DNA of 45,863 bases, from assembly GCA_036620675.1 (NCBI GenBank), contig JAZHEE010000033.1. The stretch is one strand, 5' to 3'. The notes beneath the pieces are model-generated. The model saw only the letters and a list, made by a program, of their open reading frames with translations. It was not told the origin of the DNA and made no database searches. This document shows positions 32,809 through 41,520 of this stretch, piece by piece. The translations under genes and the position numbers were made by a program. This stretch comes from Jejubacter sp036620675. Its GTDB lineage: Bacteria > Pseudomonadota > Gammaproteobacteria > Enterobacterales > Enterobacteriaceae. Each line of letters starts with the position of its first letter. Within the stretch, counting starts at the first letter, position 1.

Positions 32809-33489
32809 TTAGTGAGATAGCAGACGTTTTAGCAGCCAACGTGAAACCAGTGGCAGCAGCCCGATAAGCGTAAACGCCAGCAGCATTCCCGGTGAAAGTA
32901 TTCCCTTCAGTTCGCGTAGCTCGCCAAGCCGACAACCGGCATTCAGGTAGACCAGGGTTGCGGGCAGCATACCTAACTGGCTGACCCACCAGTAACGGGC
33001 GACGCTCAGCCGGATCACCCCAGCCAGTAAATTGACCAGGAAAAAGGGAAACAGCGGCATTAAGCGTAGCGCAAAAAGATAACAGGCTCCGTTACGTGCC
33101 ATACCGGCGTTAATCGCCGCTATTTGACGCGGAAAGCGTGACGTTACCCACTCAGCCAGCATATAACGGCTAAAAAGCATTGCCAGCGTGGCGCCGGCAG
33201 TGGAGGCGAATGAAACCAGAACTCCCCCCGTCCACAGACCAAATACGGCGCCGCCAGACAGCGTCAGCAAAGTGGCTCCGGGGAGCGAGAGCGCCGTAAC
33301 GGCCACATAGAGCGTAAAGTAGCCGAGTGCGGCGGTCAGCTGGTGTTGCTGATACCACTGACTAAAGGTCACCTTGTAATCGCGCAGAGCTGAAAGCGAC
33401 AGCAAATCCTGAGGCAACAGCAGGCTAAACGCAACGATGGCGCTGGCAAGCAGCGCCAGAAACGTCAGTTTCAGGCGATATGATTTCAT
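32809..33489 (-). CDS. TVP38/TMEM64 family inner-membrane protein
   Basis: A 226-residue membrane protein of the VTT/DedA-like superfamily, with about six hydrophobic segments. Family hallmarks are LPGATLLTLSGGAVFGLWTG, FSRYMLAEWV and the loop MARNGACYLFALRLMPLFPF. E. coli carries relatives (ydjX, ydjZ) just upstream of ynjA-ynjB, so the context agrees, but I cannot tell which one this matches. The start is uncertain: ATG at 33489 (MKSYRLK) or at 33519; neither has a strong ribosome binding site. Confidence 0.85.
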   Translation of the reverse strand: MKSYRLKLTFLALLASAIVAFSLLLPQDLLSLSALRDYKVTFSQWYQQHQLTAALGYFTLYVAVTALSLPGATLLTLSGGAVFGLWTGGVLVSFASTAGATLAMLFSRYMLAEWVTSRFPRQIAAINAGMARNGACYLFALRLMPLFPFFLVNLLAGVIRLSVARYWWVSQLGMLPATLVYLNAGCRLGELRELKGILSPGMLLAFTLIGLLPLVSRWLLKRLLSH

Positions 33490-33807
33490 TGCTGAATTGA
33501 ACCCCGGAAGCGGATACATGGGACGGTAACGCTTAACCTTCCTGACTGTAAGGAAAACAGTGTAGCGGCCTTTGGTCAGCGGGAACAGCTTCTCTTTGTT
33601 GTGAATTTATCCTGGCTGCCGATATCAATTTGTGGCGCGGGGATAAAATACCAGCTCTGATGCAGCCTTACCCTGAATCACCAGACGGACATCCGCACGG
33701 ATAGCGGCAGAACATAAAACGTGGCTAAATATCTTTTTATTGCGATGGCGGATGAGCGTATGAAACTGCATCGAAAACGGGCCAGCCCTGGGGCCGACCC
33801 GGGAGAA
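33490..33807. other. Intergenic region with the yqaE terminator
   Basis: 318 bp without a gene. Apart from the minus-strand terminator at 33774-33801 and presumably the promoter of the TVP38-ynjBCDE operon, I see nothing definite. Confidence 0.4.
33774..33801 (-). terminator. yqaE: Rho-independent terminator of yqaE
   Basis: On the minus strand CGGGTCGGCC and GGCTGGCCCG form a 10-bp stem with two G-U pairs and a 4-nt loop, followed by TTTT. Confidence 0.7.
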
Positions 33808-33966
33808 TTAGTCGCGGGTCTGTACCCAGAAGGCGTGAATCAGGCCCGGGATATAGCCCAGCAGAGTAAGGATAATATTCAGCAGGAATGCCCAGCCGAA
33901 CCCTTTACCCAATAGCACACCCAGCGGTGGCAGGATGATAGTAAAAACAATTCTCCAGAAACCCAT
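33808..33966 (-). CDS. yqaE: YqaE, Pmp3-family small membrane protein
   Basis: A 52-residue protein nearly identical to E. coli YqaE: MGFWRIVFTIILPPLGVLLG, then a second helix and the end HAFWVQTRD. It has two membrane helices. Homologues (Pmp3/PMP3) are small stress-induced membrane proteins. In E. coli yqaE is in the Cpx envelope-stress regulon. The start at 33966 follows GGAGGT closely. It is transcribed alone, with its own terminator. Confidence 0.96.
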   Translation of the reverse strand: MGFWRIVFTIILPPLGVLLGKGFGWAFLLNIILTLLGYIPGLIHAFWVQTRD

Positions 33967-34079
33967 AGTACCTCCTGTATCAATACAACTCACTGTTTTA
34001 AATCACTATCTATTAGTTTAGCCGGGTGACGTCAGAGCGCCAGCGCCGCGTTAGCGATTTTGACCAGGCGACGTTTGAA

Positions 34080-34481
34080 TCAGGCAGAAATCGCGGTTTC
34101 CTGCAGGAAGCGCCAGTATGGTTTTTGGTCAATGATTTCAATCATCGCCACTGACCAGCGAGCCTGAACGCTATCGCCATCATGGTGGGTTTCCCGATAG
34201 CGGCAGACGACCAGGCCTTTTTCCTGCGCCAGGGTTTCGCAGGCGTCAATGTCAATGCGTAACGCCGGGCGCGCTCCGGCCAGGCGCTGAAACAGCGCTT
34301 CTACTTCAGTTAGCCCTATGGTCTGGCCGCCGGTGGTGATCATAAGGAAATCACGGTGAAAACTGCCCATCAACCTCTCCCGCACGGCGACGCTATCGGG
34401 GGCGCCGCGAAATACCGCCTCGATCCACTGATGTAATTCCACCAGGCTACGGCGGGCGATCAGCGCGTTTTCTGTTGACAT
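34080..34481 (-). CDS. NTF2-like/DUF4440-type small protein
   Basis: A 133-residue protein with the pattern of NTF2-fold proteins: an N-terminal helix (RRSLVELHQWIEAVFRG), HRDFLMITTGGQTIGLTEVEALF, and C-terminal strands VVCRYRETHH, QARWSVAMIEI and PYWRFLQET. These folds serve as small enzymes or binding proteins; no catalytic residues can be named. The ATG has AGGAG. It starts 22 bases inside the end of the CynX-like gene, so the two are coupled and probably work together. Confidence 0.65.
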   Translation of the reverse strand: MSTENALIARRSLVELHQWIEAVFRGAPDSVAVRERLMGSFHRDFLMITTGGQTIGLTEVEALFQRLAGARPALRIDIDACETLAQEKGLVVCRYRETHHDGDSVQARWSVAMIEIIDQKPYWRFLQETAISA

Positions 34482-35710
34482 AAGGACTCCTGTGTTTGGT
34501 CGGAGCAGGGATTATCCGTAGTCGCCGTGTCTCCGGCAAGGGGCGAAAATGCCTGGTGATAGCTGCGTGGGTGAAAGCGCAGGTTAAGCAGCATCAGCCC
34601 ACAGATAATCGCCAGGTGCAGCGCCCAGGCGCTATGCAGGGAGCTGGTCAGGGCGCGTAACTGACCGGCGACGAACGGCATGATACCGGCGATGATAAAT
34701 CCTACGCCCTGAACGAAAGCGACCAGACGTGCAGAATGGCCCGGATGCGCCAGGTGATCCAGCGCCAGAACCAGCGTTAGCGGAAAGGCGCCGCCCAGTC
34801 CCACGCCGGCGGTGACGGCCCAAAGCCACGGAGCGGCGAGTGGATGAAACAGAAAACCGCTCAGCCCTACGGCCTGAAGCAGCAGACACAGCAGGATCAG
34901 AGCGCGTCTGTCCTGGCCGCGAGTCAGTAGCGGCAGAATCAGAGCGCCACAGACCTGGGCTGCGATCATCAGCGCCAGTAGGGCGCCGCTGGCCTGAGCG
35001 GGCCAGCCGTTGCTCATAAAACTGTCCGGTAGCCAGGCTATCAGTGAAGCGTAGGTGCCGTTAACCAACCCGAAGCTGAGCGCCAGCGCCCAGGCGCGGG
35101 GAAAACGGTGTAGCGCGGTACGCATTCGGGGCCGCTGTGATTCAGTACGGGCGGGCTCCGTCAGCCGTACCGCCAGCCACAGCAGCAGAGCCAGCAGCAC
35201 CAGAATGCTCCAGCCGGAAAGGGCGAGGGAGGTCGAGAGTCGTTCCGCCATCCATGGGGTCAGCGCCGCCCCCAGGCCGCCGCCGCCCATTAACGCGCCT
35301 GACCACAGGCCGGTGACTGCGGCGCTACGATAAGGGAAGCGTTGACGAATAGCGCCCGGCATCGCCATTTGAACCAGCCCTATTCCTGAACCGCCCAGTG
35401 CGGCGGTGATCAGCAGCGCGCTACCGGACTCCGTCCACTGGCGCGCTGCCGTACCGAATAACAGTAACGCCAGTCCGGTGATGAGAATCCGACGAGCGGG
35501 ATAGCGCTGCAAGAGTCCGCCCGCCAGGCAGGCGATAGCGCCCATCATGACCATTGGCGCTGCCGCCAGCAGCGATGCCGGCGCGTTGCCGACGCCCATA
35601 GCACTTTGCAGATGCGGCAGCAGCGTGCTGACAGAGGTAAGAAGCGGGCGCATGGTCAGACCCGCCGCCACCAGCGCCAGCAGCGTTAACAGGGAGGATT
35701 CTCTCTTCAC
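34460..35710 (-). CDS. cynX: CynX/NimT-family MFS transporter
   Basis: A 416-residue MFS transporter with 12 helices, close to E. coli CynX (384 aa). Shared motifs are MRPLLTSVSTLLPHLQ, GSGIGLVQMAMPGAIRQRF, GLWSGALMGGGGLGAALTPW, NGTYASLIAWLPDSF and VQGVGFIIAGIMPF. It has about 30 extra residues at the C-terminus, partly the region overlapping the next gene. GTG is the start codon at 35710, with GGAG six bases upstream. The cyanase and carbonic anhydrase genes that accompany cynX in E. coli are absent, so cyanate transport is uncertain. Confidence 0.8.
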   Translation of the reverse strand: MKRESSLLTLLALVAAGLTMRPLLTSVSTLLPHLQSAMGVGNAPASLLAAAPMVMMGAIACLAGGLLQRYPARRILITGLALLLFGTAARQWTESGSALLITAALGGSGIGLVQMAMPGAIRQRFPYRSAAVTGLWSGALMGGGGLGAALTPWMAERLSTSLALSGWSILVLLALLLWLAVRLTEPARTESQRPRMRTALHRFPRAWALALSFGLVNGTYASLIAWLPDSFMSNGWPAQASGALLALMIAAQVCGALILPLLTRGQDRRALILLCLLLQAVGLSGFLFHPLAAPWLWAVTAGVGLGGAFPLTLVLALDHLAHPGHSARLVAFVQGVGFIIAGIMPFVAGQLRALTSSLHSAWALHLAIICGLMLLNLRFHPRSYHQAFSPLAGDTATTDNPCSDQTQESLCQQKTR

Positions 35711-35907
35711 TGGAACTCCGGGAGGTTAAAGATACCGGTCAAGGGCACACTATGCGCCAGGCCGGTAGCTATCTGGAAATTAAATCCTGGCATGGCGAGC
35801 AGTGGGAAAATGAATACTAATCAGAGATGGGATATCTACCGGGACGGGGGCAGCCCAACATTGAGGGAGAAGCGTCTATGCTTTTATTTCCAGTGAATAG
35901 ATGAACT

Positions 35908-36231
35908 TTAAAATTTATTTTTGGGCATAGCCAGAAGATAAAGTAAGGAAAAAAATAGCGATCCCCAGTAAGTTGAATCATAGCGGTAGGGATCAAAGTT
36001 GATATGTAAGAAGTTTTTTACAAAGTCGTATCCATTGGCAAATATATTAATTTGAATTGCTGCGATGGCAATCACGAAAAGGGAATAAAAAATAAATAAA
36101 GAATATTTATGGGCCTTGTTTACTTTACTTTTTCCAATGTAAAGTAGTACGAAAATTAAGATGGATACTACAAAGTAGAGCACTACAGGCCAGAAGGGGG
36201 GCTGAAAAAGATCAATACCTTGTTGCATCAT
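35908..36231 (-). CDS. Small hypothetical membrane protein, AT-rich
   Basis: A 107-residue protein with three hydrophobic segments (about residues 13-33, 44-64 and 88-103) and a short charged loop (GKSKVNKAHKY). I do not recognise a family. It is markedly more AT-rich than the flanking genes, which suggests recent acquisition. The ATG at 36231 has only a weak ribosome binding site (AAGAG). Confidence 0.55.
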   Translation of the reverse strand: MMQQGIDLFQPPFWPVVLYFVVSILIFVLLYIGKSKVNKAHKYSLFIFYSLFVIAIAAIQINIFANGYDFVKNFLHINFDPYRYDSTYWGSLFFSLLYLLAMPKNKF

Positions 36232-36733
36232 TAATTCTCTTTAGACAATTGACTGTTTTTGATAATTGGTACATTTGCCACCCGGTAATACTGCTACTGG
36301 TAAGGCCCAGTGCCAGTGATGTGTTAGTCAATGCCTCCCTGATAAGTCAGACAGTTCGATTCTATATCGCGCTTTATTCGTGCGATAAATCTCATGGCGT
36401 CACAATAGAGATCGGAGGCTCCGTACAGTATATGTTTTGTTGAAAGAGTCTGTGACAGCTTATTCCATTCTCCGGCTCTGTTTTCGAATTGATCTTTATC
36501 CCGGTTGTGAGAATACATCTTACAGCCCTTACTTTCCTGGATTTTGTCAGCATATTATCTTATTTATCATATGTGTTGCAAAATTGTGATAATCAGGAGG
36601 GAGACGGCGAGTAAACCGCCTGTAACCTTAGTCAGATCACGCTCCCGGGAGAAAATCCCTGAATAAAGATTGCCCCTTTCCCTCATCGGTTACTATCATA
36701 AAACCCAATTTCAACATCCCCAGCAGTGGAAAA
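36232..36733. other. AT-rich gap before the LysR gene
   Basis: About 500 bp in which I see no gene I can support. A 64-codon minus-strand frame (36324-36518) has a weak AAGG upstream and no recognisable product. Promoters for the divergent flanking genes must lie here but are not evident. Confidence 0.4.
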
Positions 36734-37588
36734 ATGAATCGTTATCCGATGTTTAACGCACAGCAGCTGGTGAGCTTTGTGGCGGTGTGCGAAACCGCTA
36801 GCTTTACCCGCGCCGCTGAGCGGGTCTGCCTGTCACAGTCAACGGTCAGTCAGCAGGTGCGGCGACTTGAGGCATCGCTGGGTAAGGCGCTGCTGTTGCG
36901 CTCTTCTCATGACGTGCAGCTAACGGAAGAAGGGGAAAAACTATTGGGCTACGCGCGACGGATTATCGCCCTGAACGGCGAAGCCCATGACATTCTGAGC
37001 GAGCAGTGGCGCGATGGTGTGGTGCGCCTGGGGGTGCCGGAGGATTATGCGGCGCCCACGACGCCGCTGCTGGCGGAGTTCAGCCGCCAGCATCCCCATA
37101 TGCGGCTCGATATTATCAGCGGGATGAATGTGGAGCTGCGCCGGGCCTGGCAGCGCGAAGAGCTGGATATTATGTTGATCAAGCAGCCTGGAGGGGAAAA
37201 ACCGCAGGCGGCGCGCCCGGAACCGCTGTTATGGCTCGACAGCCGGGAACGTCCGGCATTTGAACTGTCGCCTGTGCCGCTGGTGGTTTTTCCTCAGGAG
37301 GGGCTGTATCGCGAAGAGCTATGTCAGGCGCTGGATGAATGCGGGTTAAGCTGGCGCATCAGCTACTGCAGTGCCAGCCTGCAGGCGCTTGTCGCTGCCA
37401 GCGCCGCGGGGCTGGGGGTTACACTGCTACCCGCCAGTTGCCGTCAGGCCCAGCACCGGGTGCTGGGCGCTACTGAGGGTTTGCCGATGGTTGATCATTT
37501 TGAACTGGCTCTGTTTTGCCGGGAGGGGGCAACGCAGCTTCAGCAGGATCTGGCCGGAGCTCTAATTCGGTTCTGTGGCCTGAGCTGA
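36734..37588 (+). CDS. LysR-type regulator beside a Tat-exported amidohydrolase
   Basis: A 284-residue LysR protein: N-terminal winged HTH (residues 8-65, FNAQQLVSFVAVCETASFTR, AERVCLSQSTVSQQVRRLE) and a substrate-binding domain from about residue 90 (VVRLGVPEDYAAP...). The end is slightly shorter than usual. It lies on the same strand 99 bp upstream of the amidohydrolase gene rather than divergent from it, so it may be co-transcribed or simply adjacent. Ligand unknown. Confidence 0.88.
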   Translation: MNRYPMFNAQQLVSFVAVCETASFTRAAERVCLSQSTVSQQVRRLEASLGKALLLRSSHDVQLTEEGEKLLGYARRIIALNGEAHDILSEQWRDGVVRLGVPEDYAAPTTPLLAEFSRQHPHMRLDIISGMNVELRRAWQREELDIMLIKQPGGEKPQAARPEPLLWLDSRERPAFELSPVPLVVFPQEGLYREELCQALDECGLSWRISYCSASLQALVAASAAGLGVTLLPASCRQAQHRVLGATEGLPMVDHFELALFCREGATQLQQDLAGALIRFCGLS

Positions 37589-37687
37589 ATCACTATTCGG
37601 TTTACCACTAGCCGGTAGTGGCAAATATCGCTGCGCGGTTAATCCGGGTCGGTCAGGATAAGACAAATCACCGACAGGAGACCTCTG

Positions 37688-39049
37688 ATGACCTCTTCTA
37701 TTTGCGGCAGTCGCCGCGACTTTCTTTGTACCGGGGCCAGGCTTACGGCGGCTGGAACGCTGCTGGCTGCGGGGATGAGTGGCCCGGCCTCCGGCGTACA
37801 GCCCCGAATCAACGATGCAGAAAAATTGACGCTCCCTACCCGTTACCGCCTGCATAATGTGCGGCTGGAAGAGAGCTTTGAGAAAGAGGGAGAGATTGTC
37901 GTGGCTACCCAAACCGGGTTGTACGACGTTGATGTCGACGGCGGTAAGATTGTCGCGCTACACCCCGTAGGCGCCAGTCCGGGGGAGGCAGGGCCGGATG
38001 CCCGCGGCGCGCTGATGCTCCCCGCCACCCGGGATATGCATATTCATCTGGACAAAACCTTTTATGGCGATCCCTGGCAGGCGCCGCGCCCGCGTAAAAG
38101 CGTGCTGGAGATGATCGAACGCGAGCGGCGTTTGATCCCGCAGCTGCTACCGCGATCCGTCGAGCGGGCGGAAAAGCTGATTGCGCTGTTACAGTCGAAG
38201 GGCAGCACCTTTGCCCGTAGCCACTGTAATATCGATCCGGTCAGCGGTCTGAAGAGTCTGGAGCATTTGCAAATCGCGCTACAGAAACATCAGGCCGACT
38301 TTGAGTGTGAGATAGTCGCCTTTCCGCAGCACGGACTGCTGCGCTCGCACTCTGAGAAACTGATGCGCGAAGCGATGCAGATGGGGGCACATTATGTGGG
38401 CGGACTGGATCCGACCGTGGTCGACGGCGCCATGGAAAAGTCGCTGGATACCCTGTTTGCTATCGCGCTGGACTATCAGGCCGGGGTCGATATCCATCTG
38501 CATGAAACGGCGCCGTCCGGCGTGGCGGCCATCCGCTATATGCTTCGCACCGTGCGCGAGAATCCGGTGCTGAAAGGAAAGGTAACTTTGAGCCACGCTT
38601 TTGCACTGGCGACGCTTCAGGGCGAAGAGCTCCACGACATGGCGGCGGAGCTCGCGGAGCAGGGGTTTAGCGTCGCCAGTACCGTGCCCATTGGCCGTCT
38701 GATTATGCCGCTTGCGGAACTTAAAGCGGCAGGGGTGAAGGTGATGAGCGGTACCGACAGCGTGACCGATCACTGGCAGCCTTACGGTACCGGCAGTATG
38801 CTGGAGAAGGCCAACCTTTATGCCCAGATTTATGGCGGCCCGGATGAGTTTTCCTTGAGCCGGGCGCTGGCGCTGGGCAGCGACGATACGCTGCCGCTCA
38901 GTCATGACGGTAAGCGCCAGTGGCCTGTTCTTCAGCAGAGTGCGGATTTTATGCTGGTGGATGCCAGCTGTTCCGCCGAGGCGGTGGCGCGTATCTCGCC
39001 AGTCGTCGCCACCTTCCACCGCGGTCGTCAGGTTTACGGCTCGCTGTAG
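37688..39049 (+). CDS. Tat-exported CodA-like amidohydrolase
   Basis: A 453-residue protein with a twin-arginine signal (SRRDFL at residues 8-13, then a hydrophobic stretch ending ASG). An amidohydrolase domain resembles cytosine deaminase: H118 and H120 (RDMHIHLD), Q214 (AFPQHG), E273 (DIHLHETA), H303 (LSHAFAL) and D357 (SGTDSVTDHWQPYG). CodA Asp314 is again replaced by Ser (358), as in the cytoplasmic relative at 25429. Tat export means it folds with its metal in the cytoplasm and acts in the periplasm. It probably opens or deaminates a ring compound before uptake. The start has AGGAG. The preceding LysR gene is the candidate regulator. Confidence 0.85.
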   Translation: MTSSICGSRRDFLCTGARLTAAGTLLAAGMSGPASGVQPRINDAEKLTLPTRYRLHNVRLEESFEKEGEIVVATQTGLYDVDVDGGKIVALHPVGASPGEAGPDARGALMLPATRDMHIHLDKTFYGDPWQAPRPRKSVLEMIERERRLIPQLLPRSVERAEKLIALLQSKGSTFARSHCNIDPVSGLKSLEHLQIALQKHQADFECEIVAFPQHGLLRSHSEKLMREAMQMGAHYVGGLDPTVVDGAMEKSLDTLFAIALDYQAGVDIHLHETAPSGVAAIRYMLRTVRENPVLKGKVTLSHAFALATLQGEELHDMAAELAEQGFSVASTVPIGRLIMPLAELKAAGVKVMSGTDSVTDHWQPYGTGSMLEKANLYAQIYGGPDEFSLSRALALGSDDTLPLSHDGKRQWPVLQQSADFMLVDASCSAEAVARISPVVATFHRGRQVYGSL

Positions 39050-39466
39050 AGGGTGAAAAGCGGCCTTTCCGGCAGGGCGTTGATAACCAACGTAATGCAG
39101 GCACAACCCAGTGCTTGCATTCACGGCAATATCTCCGGTGGCTGTGTCCTGGAGCGCTGCTGTCATTCGGGCACGGTGGCTGGAATATCTCTGACAACTC
39201 ATTTTCGGTGATTACCAACTCTTCAGGCAAGTAAGCCCGGTAGCCGCTCCCGCTGGGGTGGCTTCCTTACTTTTGGTCATAGCCTTTTCTTATCTGATCC
39301 TGATGACAGCAGCCCGGCGACCGGTTTTTCTTTATGCTGGAAGACGGCTGCAAAATCTTGATTTCGCGATCCCGAACGCTTTGTCCGGGCGCGGCGGCTG
39401 ATTACACTATCTTAAAACGCGCCTGAGGGACCGGGTGACACATAACACCTGCATTAAGGAGCCCCT
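39050..39466. other. Gap between the amidohydrolase and LysR genes
   Basis: About 417 bp without a convincing gene. An imperfect hairpin at 39229-39272 (AAGTAAG with CTTACTT, inner CC/GG pairs, then TTTT partly inside the stem) could end transcription from upstream. The promoter of the next LysR gene should lie in the last 150 bp. Confidence 0.4.
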
Positions 39467-40375
39467 ATGGCGAACTATACCCTGCGCCAGTTAAAATATT
39501 TTGTTGCCACCGTGGAAAGCGGCAGCGTGGCGGAAGCCTCGCGAAAGCTCTATATCGCCCAGCCTTCGATCTCGACGGCGATAAAAAATCTGGAAGACAG
39601 CTTCGGCGTGCAGCTGTTTATCCGTCACCACGCTCAGGGGGTTTCCCTGACGCCTTCCGGAGCGCGCTTTCACCATAAGGCTCTGCGCCTACTAAGGATG
39701 GCGCATGAATTCGAACAGGATGCGCTGGCGGATAACGATATGATCTCCGGGAAGATCGATATCGGCTGTTTTGAAACCGTCGCGCCGCTGATCCTGCCGA
39801 AGCTGCTGCGCGGTTTTAAGGCGAGTTATCCCGGGGTGGAGATAGTGATCCGCGACGGCGAGCAGCACGAACTGGTACAGGGGCTGACCGCCGGCAGTTT
39901 CGATCTGGCGCTGCTGTTTAATCACGATCTGGACGACAGCATCAGCGTCGATCCGCTGGTGGCACCGAGTCGCCCATACATCTTGCTGCCCGCCAGCCAT
40001 AGGTTCGCCAGCCAGCCCTGTATCTCGCTGGCGGATCTGGCGGATGAGCCGATGATCCTGCTGGACGTACAACCCAGCCGTAACTACTTCGTTAACCTGT
40101 TTACCCGGGCCGGGATTACCCCCAACATCGTTTTTAGCTCGCCTTCCATTGAAATGGTGCGCGGCATGGTAGGGCAGGGATTCGGGTTTGCCGTGCTGGT
40201 GACCCGCCCGCACGGCGAGCGCAGCTACGACGGCCAGCCGCTGGCGGCGGTCGAACTGGCTGACGAGGTGGAAGGATCTGGTCTGGCGGCGGCCTGGCTG
40301 CGCCGCAGCCGGTTAACCCGACCGGCGCAGCTGTTCGTGGAATTCTGTAAGGCGGAGCTGGCAGAGGCAGTTTAA
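39467..40375 (+). CDS. LysR-type regulator convergent with the permease-peptidase operon
   Basis: A 302-residue LysR protein with N-terminal HTH (YTLRQLKYFVATVESGSVAE, ASRKLYIAQPSISTAIKNLE) and the OxyR/CysB-type ligand domain (GKIDIGCFETVAPLILPKLL..., GQGFGFAVLVTRP). It has a strong AGGAG start. Its stop overlaps that of the M20 peptidase gene by 4 bases (convergent). It is the only regulator next to the NCS1-RidA-DUF1028-peptidase operon and is the likely controller. Confidence 0.88.
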   Translation: MANYTLRQLKYFVATVESGSVAEASRKLYIAQPSISTAIKNLEDSFGVQLFIRHHAQGVSLTPSGARFHHKALRLLRMAHEFEQDALADNDMISGKIDIGCFETVAPLILPKLLRGFKASYPGVEIVIRDGEQHELVQGLTAGSFDLALLFNHDLDDSISVDPLVAPSRPYILLPASHRFASQPCISLADLADEPMILLDVQPSRNYFVNLFTRAGITPNIVFSSPSIEMVRGMVGQGFGFAVLVTRPHGERSYDGQPLAAVELADEVEGSGLAAAWLRRSRLTRPAQLFVEFCKAELAEAV

Positions 40376-41520
40376 GCCGCCATCCAGCCTTTCAGGCTGG
40401 CCAGCATCGCCATACAGCGATCGAGCTGCTCAATCTCGACATACTCATCGGCTTTGTGGCCCTGTTCCATGCTGCCTGGCCCGCAGACCAGGGTGGCGAC
40501 GCCCGCTTCATCGAACAGTCCGCCTTCGGTACCGAAAGCCACGGTGTCAAAGCTGTCGCTACCGCACCAGTCGGCCAGCAGTTGGGCGAAGTCGGATTGC
40601 GGATCGGTCAGCAGCCCGGGATAGCGGCTCAGCGGCTGAAAGCGAATATCGCAGCCATCGTCGATGCGATGCATGGCGGGCAGCAGTTCGCTCTCTGCAT
40701 AGCGGCGCAGCGCGTCGAAGGTCGTTTCCGGCGCGTGATCCGGCAGATGGCGAATTTCGATATCGAAGCGACAGTGTTCCGGCACGATATTCAGGGCGCT
40801 GCCGCCACTGATGGTACCCACCTGTAGCGTGCTGAATGGCGGATCGAAACGCGAGTCCTGGCGCTGGCGGAGTTCTTCGCCAAGAGCGCCAAGTTTGCCG
40901 ATAAGCTTCGAGGCGTAATCGATGGCGTTGACGCCCTGCGGCGCATACGCCGAGTGGCAGGGGTGACCCTGTACCTGGCAGCGCATTGCCATCTTTCCTT
41001 TATGACCGAAAACCGGTCGCATCCGGGTAGGTTCGCCGATAATGCACAGGGCGGGCTTATCGGGGCTGGCCTGAATATGAGACACCAGACTGCGCACGCC
41101 CAGGCAGCCCACCTCTTCATCGTAGGAGAAGGCCAGATGCAGCGGCAGGCGCAGCGGCCGGGCGGTGAAATCCGGTATGGCCGCCAGCACGCAGGCCAGA
41201 AAGCCTTTCATATCGGCGCTGCCCCGGCCATAGTAGCGACCGTCTCGCTGGGTCAGGGCGAAAGGCGGAACGCTCCACTGCTGGCCATCCACCGGCACCA
41301 CATCGGTATGGCCGGAGAGGATCACTCCACCGCCACCCTTCGGGCCAAGGGTGGCGTACAGATTGGCCTTGCTGCCGCTCTCGTTGTAAAACAGCTCGCT
41401 ATCGATGCCGTGTTCCGCCAGATAGTCGCGTATGGCGTGAATCATCGCCAGGTTCGACTCGCGGCTGGTGGTGTCGAAGCTTAGCAGGCGCGCCAGGATC
41501 TCTCGCAGGTTGTTATTCAT
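40372..41520 (-). CDS. ArgE/DapE-family M20 deacetylase
   Basis: A 382-residue zinc peptidase-family enzyme. Its motifs are GHTDVVPVDG (metal His and catalytic Asp), RGSADMKGF (bridging Asp), SYDEEVGCLG (catalytic Glu pair), GEPTRMRPVFGHKGK and the C-terminal metal His in MEQGHKADEYV. The sequence is that of acetylornithine deacetylases. Here, in an operon with a base permease, RidA and DUF1028, it more likely removes an acyl or carbamoyl group from a nitrogen-containing catabolite than serves arginine synthesis. The ATG at 41520 overlaps the DUF1028 gene by 8 bases. Confidence 0.88.
   Translation of the reverse strand: MNNNLREILARLLSFDTTSRESNLAMIHAIRDYLAEHGIDSELFYNESGSKANLYATLGPKGGGGVILSGHTDVVPVDGQQWSVPPFALTQRDGRYYGRGSADMKGFLACVLAAIPDFTARPLRLPLHLAFSYDEEVGCLGVRSLVSHIQASPDKPALCIIGEPTRMRPVFGHKGKMAMRCQVQGHPCHSAYAPQGVNAIDYASKLIGKLGALGEELRQRQDSRFDPPFSTLQVGTISGGSALNIVPEHCRFDIEIRHLPDHAPETTFDALRRYAESELLPAMHRIDDGCDIRFQPLSRYPGLLTDPQSDFAQLLADWCGSDSFDTVAFGTEGGLFDEAGVATLVCGPGSMEQGHKADEYVEIEQLDRCMAMLASLKGWMAA

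Noticed and set aside
36324..36518. 64-codon minus-strand frame in the AT-rich gap
   Set aside because: There is a weak AAGG upstream but no family, no coupling to a neighbour and no conserved motif. It remains unproven.
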